Positions 1-5,550 of a DNA stretch of 9,365 nt are shown here, one piece after another. The DNA is from Fidelibacterota bacterium. Lineage in GTDB: Bacteria; Fidelibacterota; Marinisomatia; Marinisomatales; UBA1611. Location of the stretch: contig DQOT01000188.1 in NCBI GenBank assembly GCA_015658495.1, forward strand, positions 1-9,365, written 5' to 3'. A program made the translations under genes and the position numbers. The notes below the pieces were generated by a model. That model was not told the origin of the DNA and searched no databases. It saw only the letters and a program-made list of their open reading frames with translations. Position 1 is the first letter of the stretch, and every line of letters starts with the position of its first letter.

Positions 1-28
1 TTACCAATTCTGCGGGAGATTTCCGTTC

Positions 29-1450
29 TTACACAATGGCATCCACCAAGGGGCTTACCACATTATAATCAAATGGATCCACTTGGTCCGGTGCCAGTTC
101 CGCCGATGGTGGTTTGGTGATACTTCCTTCGGGAATTCGCCCGGGATTTTGGGTATTCACCCATTTTGCCAGAGCATATACATCGATTTTACTTAAATCG
201 GAGATCACCGCCAATCCACCGCTCATATCGCCATAAAGGGTGCAGTAGCCCAAGGCTAATTCTGTCTTGTTTCCCGTGGATAAAACCATCCAACCAAATT
301 TATTAGATAATGCCATGAGAAGATTCCCACGTGCTCTGGCTTGGATGTTCTCTTCGGCTACATTGGGCTCTAATCCGAGAAAATGCGGGTGCAATATTGT
401 TTCCAATCCTTCCACGGCTTCCTGGATGGGAATGATGCGGAAATCGATTCCCAATTTTCGAGCCAATGCCTGCGCATCGGATAAACTGTGATCGCTAGAA
501 TATTTGGAGGGAAGTGAGATTCCATGGACTTGATTCGGACCAAGGGCATCTGCGGCAATGGTTGCCACCAGCGCACTATCGATTCCGCCGGACAATCCCA
601 ATACAGCTTCTGTGTGCCCTGTTTTCTTAAAATAATCTGACACACCGAGACAAAGCGCACGGTACATCTTATCCTCTCGCGGTTGGATGTTCAATTCAAC
701 GGATTGATTGGAATCGAGATTAACCAAAACCAGTTCTTCTTCAAAGGCTTTACCTTGCCCCAAACAATCGCCCTTTGCAGAAAAAGCCAATGATTCACCA
801 TCGAAGATCAATTCGTCCTGAGCACCCACCATATTACAATACAGAAATGGTAATCCGGTTTCTTTTACTTTTTCCTGAATCAGATCTTTCCGCCTGAATA
901 ATCTCCCTTCATGATAAGGTGATGCAGAAATATTGAACAATATATCCGCACCTTTTTCTTTTTGAATTTGGCTCACCTTGCAGTCATAATCATGATCCCA
1001 TAGATCTTCACATATTTGGATACCAAGATTGATCTGTTTCCCTTTAACAGGAACAGGAATTACTTTGGGTTCTTCGCCGCTGGTAAAATACCGATCCTCA
1101 TCGAATACATCGTAAGTGGGAAGTAAAATTTTGTCCGTGGTGGTTTGTAGTTTCCCATCATAGCAAACTGCTGCGGAATTGAATAATCTTCCATTTTCCT
1201 TTCTCACAAATCCAATAATAATGGGAAGGGAAGATTGGGCTGCAATCTCATTTAAAACAGATAAATTCCGGTCAATAAATCCATCTTCCCAAAGTAAATC
1301 TTGAGGTGGATACCCAGTGATGACGAGTTCTGGAAATACAACAATATCTGCATTAATATCAATGCTTTGTTGATAGTACTTTAGAATGATATCGCGGTTA
1401 TGATTAAATGCACCGACGGTTGGATTGATTTGGCAAAGTGCGATCTTCAT
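29..1450 (-). CDS. nadE: Glutamine-dependent NAD+ synthetase, C-terminus cut by an in-frame stop
   Basis: Cytoplasmic enzyme that amidates deamido-NAD+ to NAD+ with ATP, taking ammonia from glutamine; last step of NAD synthesis. The 473 residues show two domains. The N-terminal nitrilase-type amidase has its triad at Glu41 (VVFPEL), Lys107 (TDKILLP) and Cys147 (GIQICEDLW). The C-terminal ATP-pyrophosphatase domain has the PP-loop SGGIDS at 287-292 and STGNKTE at 391-397. The ATG start overlaps the acylphosphatase stop as ATGA, with no clear Shine-Dalgarno, so coupling is likely. Two-domain family members usually run to roughly 540 residues or more. Here the frame meets TAA at 29-31 after VVSPLVDAIV, yet the same frame continues to the window edge as ERKSPAELV, which looks like normal NadE sequence. 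The gene is therefore a nonsense allele, a sequencing or assembly error, or less likely a recoded stop. The family assignment is firm; the true end is not. Confidence 0.92.
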   Translation of the reverse strand: MKIALCQINPTVGAFNHNRDIILKYYQQSIDINADIVVFPELVITGYPPQDLLWEDGFIDRNLSVLNEIAAQSSLPIIIGFVRKENGRLFNSAAVCYDGKLQTTTDKILLPTYDVFDEDRYFTSGEEPKVIPVPVKGKQINLGIQICEDLWDHDYDCKVSQIQKEKGADILFNISASPYHEGRLFRRKDLIQEKVKETGLPFLYCNMVGAQDELIFDGESLAFSAKGDCLGQGKAFEEELVLVNLDSNQSVELNIQPREDKMYRALCLGVSDYFKKTGHTEAVLGLSGGIDSALVATIAADALGPNQVHGISLPSKYSSDHSLSDAQALARKLGIDFRIIPIQEAVEGLETILHPHFLGLEPNVAEENIQARARGNLLMALSNKFGWMVLSTGNKTELALGYCTLYGDMSGGLAVISDLSKIDVYALAKWVNTQNPGRIPEGSITKPPSAELAPDQVDPFDYNVVSPLVDAIV

Positions 1451-1719
1451 CGCACAATCTCAAAAGTTGTAAACTTATTTTGGGACGGGTTCCATTCTAT
1501 ACTCAGCTTATCTACACTTGCCAATGGTGGACCATCCTGAAGCCATCCAGTCAATTCTGTCAGACTGTCCATGTCTCCTTCGGCAGTGAGTTCTACAGCA
1601 TTTGAAAAGAAATTTTTCACCCAGCCCGTTAAACCTAATTCCAAAGCTTTGGTTTGTGTTTGTTTTCGAAACCAAACTCTCTGAACTTTTCCCGAAACCA
1701 TCACATGTATTCTATACAT
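1447..1719 (-). CDS. acyP: Acylphosphatase with altered active-site loop
   Basis: Small alpha/beta-sandwich enzyme (90 aa, the normal family size) that hydrolyses acyl phosphates such as carbamoyl phosphate and 1,3-bisphosphoglycerate in the cytoplasm. The signature loop GKVQRVWFR spans residues 10-18, with the substrate-binding Arg at 18. The catalytic Asn is Asn36 in GWVKN, at the expected 18-residue spacing. The loop normally reads VQGV; here the Gly is Arg14 (AGA), see findings. I chose the ATG at 1719 (MYRIHVMV) because acylphosphatases begin just before this strand. An in-frame ATG at 1746 would add nine poorly conserved residues (MPNSKKNWI), partly encoded by the A9 tract. From 1719 the gene overlaps the upstream SLOG gene by 8 nt (ATGTATAG), and its TGA overlaps the nadE start. 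No Shine-Dalgarno is visible, so translation probably depends on coupling. Confidence 0.9.
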   Translation of the reverse strand: MYRIHVMVSGKVQRVWFRKQTQTKALELGLTGWVKNFFSNAVELTAEGDMDSLTELTGWLQDGPPLASVDKLSIEWNPSQNKFTTFEIVR

Positions 1720-2173
1720 GATCCAATTTTTTTTTGAGTTTGGCAATCACATCTTCCGGAGACTCGGCATGAATTACATGACTGATATCCCACGTTTCAT
1801 ACCCAATCACAGGTTTATCGAGTTGGAACGCATAAGCGATCTCACTCATGGTGCCGTATTTCCCGGAGATTGCGATTGCCGCATCACAGTTATAGGCCAG
1901 TACCGCATTTCGGGCAATGTCCATTCCTGTAGCAATAGGAATGGTCAAATAGTCATTCCCTTCCTTCAATTCTTTACCTTTCAGAATGCCGATCACAGTA
2001 CCACCTGCTTCTGAAACACCTTTTGAGATTGCCTCCATGACACCTGGCCCGCCTCCACAAAAAACAAGATATCTTTCCTTGGCAAGTCGGCGACCGATTT
2101 CCACTGTATTTTCATACACTTCAGGTGTGATATCACGCCCGCCAAAAACGGAAATGCGTCCTTTAAATTCCAT
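1712..2173 (-). CDS. SLOG-fold (TIGR00725-like, LOG-related) nucleotide-binding protein
   Basis: A 153-residue Rossmann-like protein resembling the TIGR00725 family, relatives of lysine-decarboxylase-like LOG proteins and of molybdenum cofactor carrier proteins. The glycine-rich motif CGGGPGVMEA is at 39-48, an Arg-Asn pair at 88-89, and SGKYGTMSEIA at 103-113, in place of the PGGxGTxxE motif of true LOG phosphoribohydrolases. That difference means cytokinin-type nucleoside 5'-monophosphate phosphoribohydrolase activity should not be assumed. A role binding a nucleotide or nucleotide-like ligand is a family-level inference. The ATG overlaps the asnS stop by one base (TAATG), and its 3' end overlaps the acylphosphatase start. 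An A9 run encodes the Lys-Lys-Lys near its C-terminus. Position between asnS and nadE suggests general metabolism, but no specific partner can be named. Confidence 0.85.
   Translation of the reverse strand: MEFKGRISVFGGRDITPEVYENTVEIGRRLAKERYLVFCGGGPGVMEAISKGVSEAGGTVIGILKGKELKEGNDYLTIPIATGMDIARNAVLAYNCDAAIAISGKYGTMSEIAYAFQLDKPVIGYETWDISHVIHAESPEDVIAKLKKKLDHV
1727..1735 (-). other. A9 homopolymer tract (possible slippage site)
   Basis: Nine consecutive A on the coding strand lie 12 nt before the SLOG stop codon (TAG, 1714-1712), just upstream of the acylphosphatase ATG at 1719. They encode KKK in the SLOG frame and KK-N in the acylphosphatase frame. Loss of one A in the transcript would put SLOG translation into the acylphosphatase frame with no intervening stop. 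Whether slippage happens cannot be told from the sequence. Confidence 0.4.
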
Positions 2174-3468
2174 TAAGGCTCTAACCGTGTCATGGTTCTG
2201 GGGAATGGAATTGTTTCACGGATATGTTTTGTTCCACAGATCCAAGCAACGGTTCTTTCGAGTCCAAGCCCAAAACCTGAGTGGGGTACGGATCCATATT
2301 TACGGAGATCCAAGTACCATTTTAACGGTTCCATAGGCAAATCGTGATGTCGAATTCGATTGATAAGTGTTTCGATATTATCTTCGCGCTGACCACCGCC
2401 AATAATTTCGCCATAACCTTCTGAGGCTATCATATCCACGCCCAGGGCGATTTCATCATTATGTTCATCCCTTTTCATGTAAAATGCTTTAATATCCGCT
2501 GGCCAGTGATGGATCATCACTGGTTTATCAAATTGTTCAGAAAGGAGCGTTTCATCCGGTGCGCCAAAATCGGATCCATATTTGAAATCAATACCCTTCT
2601 CCTTCAATATTGTTGCTGCTTCATCATAAGTGATCCGTGGAAACGGCGGTACAACAGCTTCCAATTTGGAAATATCCCTTTCTAATGTTTTCAATTCCGA
2701 TTGGCAATATTCGAGGACACGCTGAATGATGGAGGTAACCAGGTTTTCTGCCCAAGTCATATTTTCATCCAATTCCACGTAAGCCATTTCCGGTTCCACC
2801 ATCCAGAATTCTGTTAAATGGCGGCGGGTTTTTGATTTTTCAGCACGAAAGGTTGGGCCAAAACAATAGGATTTTCCAAAAGCAGTCGCACCCGCTTCCT
2901 GATATAATTGGCCACTTTGAGTGAGAAAGGCAGACCGATCATAATAATCCACTTCAAACAGCGTCGTGGTCCCTTCCACGGCATTACTGGTAAAAATCGG
3001 AGAATCTATAAGTGTAAACCCATTATCATCAAAAAAGTCTCGAATCGCTTTCACGATTTGGTGACGGACCCGCATAATGGCATTTTGCCTTTTGGAGCGC
3101 AACCATAAATGTCGATTCGACATGAGAAAATCAGCCCCGTGCTCTTTTAGAGAAATTGGGAATTCTTCCGTGACATGGTTCACCACTTTGATCTCTTTTA
3201 TTCCTAATTCATATCCACCGACCGATCTGGGTTCCTTCCGTACCGTTCCCGTCAAAATAACGGAATCTTCCTTATTCAGGTCCTGTTCCATGGCGAATGT
3301 TTCAACGGTAGCTTCGCCTTTTACAACCACCCCCTGGAGTAATCCCGTGCCATCCCGAAAAATGAGAAACCAAATTTTCCCAATGTTTCTTGTGTTGTAC
3401 ACCCAACCTTTGACCGTCACATCTTGGCCCTCGTACTGGCCAAGATCTTTAATTGTTACTGTTTTCAT
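2173..3468 (-). CDS. asnS: Asparaginyl-tRNA synthetase
   Basis: Class IIb aminoacyl-tRNA synthetase (431 aa) that charges tRNA-Asn with asparagine. An N-terminal OB-fold anticodon-binding domain covers roughly residues 1-105 (KGWVYNTRNIGKIWFLIFRDGTG). Class II motif 2 is FRAEKSKTRRHLTEFW at 207-222, followed by MVEPEM; the RHLTEFWM form is typical of AsnRS rather than AspRS. GYGEIIGGGQRED lies at 351-363, and motif 3 with its Arg is GFGLGLERTVAW at 398-409. The protein ends IPFPRTMTRLEP, a normal full-length C-terminus. Its presence implies direct Asn-tRNA charging rather than reliance on GatCAB alone. The start is 19 nt after the lptE stop. The only purine-rich candidate ribosome binding site (AAAGGAA) is about 14 nt from the ATG, further than usual. 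The stop overlaps the SLOG start. Confidence 0.96.
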   Translation of the reverse strand: MKTVTIKDLGQYEGQDVTVKGWVYNTRNIGKIWFLIFRDGTGLLQGVVVKGEATVETFAMEQDLNKEDSVILTGTVRKEPRSVGGYELGIKEIKVVNHVTEEFPISLKEHGADFLMSNRHLWLRSKRQNAIMRVRHQIVKAIRDFFDDNGFTLIDSPIFTSNAVEGTTTLFEVDYYDRSAFLTQSGQLYQEAGATAFGKSYCFGPTFRAEKSKTRRHLTEFWMVEPEMAYVELDENMTWAENLVTSIIQRVLEYCQSELKTLERDISKLEAVVPPFPRITYDEAATILKEKGIDFKYGSDFGAPDETLLSEQFDKPVMIHHWPADIKAFYMKRDEHNDEIALGVDMIASEGYGEIIGGGQREDNIETLINRIRHHDLPMEPLKWYLDLRKYGSVPHSGFGLGLERTVAWICGTKHIRETIPFPRTMTRLEP

Positions 3469-3487
3469 TATTATAAATCGTGTTCCT

Positions 3488-4090
3488 TTACCAAGTCGTC
3501 ATAATATCGTTCAAAATATCTTCCGCAATTTTACGAACGGCAACCTTCGTTGCGAAAGCACGTGGTTCACCAAATTCATCATCATCTTCATCATCAGTTT
3601 TGCCATCATTATCATTATCGATGCCGTCGGAGCCGATGTCTCCGCTCAAGCCATAAGCACCAAATCCGGAGTAGGTTCCTTCCAGTAGATTCTTGTCCTG
3701 GGACACATCATACCACGCCACCTTCACATCAATCTTGTAGCGGTATTCTGATACAGATTCCTGTTTGCTGTAAGTGTAGGGTCCCTCATTCACTTTCTTT
3801 ACAGTTCCCCGGAGAATGGAATGAGCCACATTTTCATCCGTAATTCTCAAAATGCCCGCTTCGTTGAATTCATCCAGGATTCCGTCAGTGATATCTTCCG
3901 CCAGTCCGAATTCCGCCGTTTCATTATCCATGAGTGGAATGGCAATAGATTTTATATGGGGTGGAATGGAACCGGCCATGGAGTAAAAACCACATCCGTA
4001 ATGGAAGATGGAAAATGGAAGAAGGATGAAGGATAATAGAAGATGGAAAATGGAAGATGGGCGATGGGAGATGATTCGATGTTTTTTCAT
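3488..4090 (-). CDS. lptE: LptE-like LPS-assembly lipoprotein with acidic insertion
   Basis: Outer-membrane lipoprotein of the Lpt bridge; LptE plugs the LptD barrel that inserts lipopolysaccharide into the outer leaflet. The 200-aa product has a basic start (MKKHR), a hydrophobic stretch at about 14-29 and a lipidation Cys at 33 (FHYGC-GFYS; His at -3 is unusual). The mature part fits Bacteroidota-type LptE: SIPPHIKSIAIPLMDN, FGLAEDITDGI, SILRGTV, a PYTYS-EYRYKIDVKV strand region, and a C-terminal helix KIAEDILNDIM. Between strand and helix, about residues 148-175 form a Gly/Asp-rich insertion with DNDNDGKTDDED at 158-169, like a calcium-binding loop. I chose the ATG at 4090 because it lies 1 nt after the regulator stop (TAG-G-ATG) and directly precedes a signal peptide; the upstream in-frame start at 4159 lies inside the regulator. 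The signal-peptide DNA is low-complexity repeat. Family assignment rests on recalled consensus. Confidence 0.85.
   Translation of the reverse strand: MKKHRIISHRPSSIFHLLLSFILLPFSIFHYGCGFYSMAGSIPPHIKSIAIPLMDNETAEFGLAEDITDGILDEFNEAGILRITDENVAHSILRGTVKKVNEGPYTYSKQESVSEYRYKIDVKVAWYDVSQDKNLLEGTYSGFGAYGLSGDIGSDGIDNDNDGKTDDEDDDEFGEPRAFATKVAVRKIAEDILNDIMTTW
3566..3649 (-). other. Insertion in lptE encoding a calcium-loop-like acidic segment
   Basis: This in-frame stretch encodes roughly residues 148-175 of the LptE-like protein, rich in Gly and Asp. It contains D-N-D-N-D-G-K-T-D-D-E-D, matching the spacing DxDxDGxxDxxD/E of EF-hand and thrombospondin-type-3 calcium loops. The DNA is built largely from GAT/GAC/GAA codons, suggesting origin by repeat expansion. 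Calcium binding is inferred, not shown. Confidence 0.55.
4004..4057 (-). repeat. Low-complexity ATGGAAG-type repeat within the lptE signal-peptide region
   Basis: On the plus strand a 19-bp unit (GAAGATGGAAAATGGAAGA) occurs exactly at 4004-4022 and again at 4039-4057, 35 bp apart. It is surrounded by more ATGGAA/ATGGGA-like heptads up to about 4073. On the coding strand it reads as CCATTTTCCATCTTC units, giving the alternating Ser-Ile-Phe-His and Leu/Ile/Phe residues of the signal peptide. A 12-bp piece (GATGGAAAATGG) also occurs in the noncoding region at 8605-8616, so the repeat family is not confined to this gene. Confidence 0.7.
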
Positions 4091-4091
4091 C

Positions 4092-5309
4092 CTATTTCCG
4101 GCGTTTGATCTTGGGTTCCAGGCCAAATTCTTCGATTTTTCTGTACAAGGTCCGCTCACTCATTCCGAGAGACCTTGCTGTTTTCCGGCGGTTATTATTA
4201 AAGAACCTTAATGAACGTGTGATGGCTTCTTCTTCCAAATCTTTGATTGCCATATCCCCAATGGCATCGTCACGGATCAATTTTTGAACCTCGTCTGTGA
4301 TTTCCATGGATTTTTTCGGTAATGGAATTCCCAGATCGGCTGGGTCCATGATGGGGAATTGCGTCACCGTAGAAGGCACTTGTCCACTCATGAGCATTTT
4401 TTGGATGATTTCTGTATCTTGTTTCAACATAAAGAGTTGGCGCAAAATAAGGTCGATCTCAGCTTTATCCGATGATTGATTCACTAAAACCGGCAAAGCC
4501 GGATTATGAATCGGTTCCAAAGGTAAAACATCTATCAATTCATTTTGTACCATTTCAACCGTGATTCTTTCCCCTTTTTGAAGGACCAGGATCTTTTCAA
4601 CAAAATGCTTCAGTTCACGAACATTCCCGGGCCATTCATATTGTTTCAAAACCCGAATCGCTTCCGGCATAAAACCGCGATATAAAATATCATTGGATCT
4701 TGTGAATTCCAGAGCAAATCGTTCCACCAAAGGACCAATGTCTTCCACCCGTTTCCGGAGAGCAGGAACATCCACCGTCACCGTTTTTAAACGGTAATAA
4801 AGGTCTTGGCGGAATTCACCTTTTTTCACCAATTCAGTCAAATTTTTATTGGTAGCAGCAATAATCCGAACGTCAGTATATCTCGTCTTGGCTTCCCCCA
4901 CCCGCATGAATTCACCGTTATCCAAAACACGAAGTAATTTCACCTGTGTTTCCAATGGCGTTTCACCAATCTCATCCAGAAAAATGGTTCCTTTATTTGC
5001 TGCTTCAAAATAACCTTTACGGTCTTCGCCTGCGCCTGTGAATGATCCTTTTTTATGTCCGAATAATTCGGATTCAATGATGCCTTCCGGAATAGCGCCG
5101 CAATTCACCACAACGAGTTGATCCTTATTCCGCTTACTAGCTTGGTGAACGGCTTTTGCAACCAGTTCTTTCCCTACACCAGATTCTCCCGTGATCAATA
5201 CAGAAATATCCACGGGCGCCACCTGGGCGATCATTTCCAGGAGTTGTTGAACGCCATCGGAAGTCCCGATGATACGGGATTGTTTTTGAAGTCTGTCTAT
5301 GTCAATCAT
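4092..5309 (-). CDS. Sigma-54-dependent transcriptional activator, Fis-type, no receiver domain
   Basis: Bacterial enhancer-binding protein (405 aa) that uses ATP to open sigma-54 RNA polymerase promoters. The AAA+ domain starts almost at the N-terminus: Walker A GESGVGKE at 41-48, sigma-54 contact loop GSFTGA at 88-93 (usual form GAFTGA), Walker B GTIFLDE at 107-113, sensor I around IIAATN, arginine-finger region FRQDLYYRL at 166-174 and WPGNVREL at 226-233. A linker of about 100 residues precedes a Fis-type helix-turn-helix at about 366-391 (NRRKTARSLGMSERTLYRKI). There is no room for a response-regulator receiver or GAF domain, so activity may be set by expression or a partner protein. It has the best ribosome binding site of the minus-strand genes. 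It sits 1 nt before lptE, the order I recall from Bacteroidota-type genomes. No sigma-54 (-24/-12) promoter was recognised in the window, so its targets are unknown. Confidence 0.95.
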   Translation of the reverse strand: MIDIDRLQKQSRIIGTSDGVQQLLEMIAQVAPVDISVLITGESGVGKELVAKAVHQASKRNKDQLVVVNCGAIPEGIIESELFGHKKGSFTGAGEDRKGYFEAANKGTIFLDEIGETPLETQVKLLRVLDNGEFMRVGEAKTRYTDVRIIAATNKNLTELVKKGEFRQDLYYRLKTVTVDVPALRKRVEDIGPLVERFALEFTRSNDILYRGFMPEAIRVLKQYEWPGNVRELKHFVEKILVLQKGERITVEMVQNELIDVLPLEPIHNPALPVLVNQSSDKAEIDLILRQLFMLKQDTEIIQKMLMSGQVPSTVTQFPIMDPADLGIPLPKKSMEITDEVQKLIRDDAIGDMAIKDLEEEAITRSLRFFNNNRRKTARSLGMSERTLYRKIEEFGLEPKIKRRK

Positions 5310-5316
5310 GACATTG

Positions 5317-5322
5317 CTCCTT
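5317..5322 (-). promoter_or_regulatory. Strong Shine-Dalgarno for the sigma-54 regulator
   Basis: AAGGAG on the minus strand lies 7 nt before the ATG at 5309. It supports this start over the out-of-frame ATG a few bases upstream. Most neighbouring genes lack such a site, so this gene is probably initiated independently rather than by coupling. Confidence 0.75.
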
Positions 5323-5443
5323 TTAAAATTTTAAGTCTCGGCACTTGTAGAAGCGTAAAAATAAAAAATGAACCGATGACTCTTGGTATCGCCTTTTGTT
5401 CCTCCTTGGAAAGTGGAATTGAAGGGTGTTCATTTTTTCTTGT

Positions 5444-5466
5444 CACCCTGAACTTGTGGAAGGGTG
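5444..5466. repeat. Small inverted repeat in intergenic mosaic
   Basis: CACCCT at 5444-5449 pairs with AGGGTG at 5461-5466 across 11 nt. GAAGGGTG also occurs directly repeated at 5421-5428 and 5459-5466. The segment resembles the CCTTCGACAAGCTCAGGGTGACA-type sequence widespread between genes in many environmental bacteria (recalled, not searched). Read on the minus strand it is not followed by a U run, so it is not a clear terminator. Confidence 0.5.
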
Positions 5467-5476
5467 CTTGTCTATT

Positions 5477-5537
5477 GTTCCTTTCGAGCAGCCTGCTCCC
5501 GAACCATCGGTAAGGCTGGCAGGCAGGCTCAAGGAAC
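5477..5537. repeat. 61-bp palindromic intergenic element
   Basis: Outer arms GTTCCTT (5477-5483) and AAGGAAC (5531-5537) flank inner arms AGCCTGC (5490-5496) and GCAGGCT (5523-5529). A further 13-bp palindrome GAGCAGCCTGCTC lies at 5486-5498. This nested symmetry, in the only sizeable gap between minus-strand genes, resembles a REP/MITE-like repeat. It lies 14 nt after the galE stop and could act as an RNA stabilising hairpin or weak terminator. The whole gap from 5310 to 5550 is one open frame on the minus strand but reads as repeat-derived (see rejected items). Confidence 0.55.
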
Positions 5538-5550
5538 GTGAATTTTTTAA

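Noticed and set aside
1720..1746. ATG at 1746 as the acylphosphatase start
   Set aside because: It adds nine residues not typical of the family and deepens the overlap to 35 nt; the ATG at 1719 fits family length. Not fully excluded.
3077..3688. 203-aa plus-strand open frame
   Set aside because: Antisense to asnS and lptE, both strongly supported. It is rich in His/Ile runs from reading the acidic lptE insertion backwards, and matches no family.
4091..4159. Upstream start for lptE giving 223 aa
   Set aside because: It would lie inside the regulator's helix-turn-helix coding region and put 23 residues before the signal peptide; the ATG at 4090 follows the regulator stop directly.
5441..5466. 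Intrinsic terminator after galE
   Set aside because: A stem exists, but no U run follows it in the direction of galE transcription.
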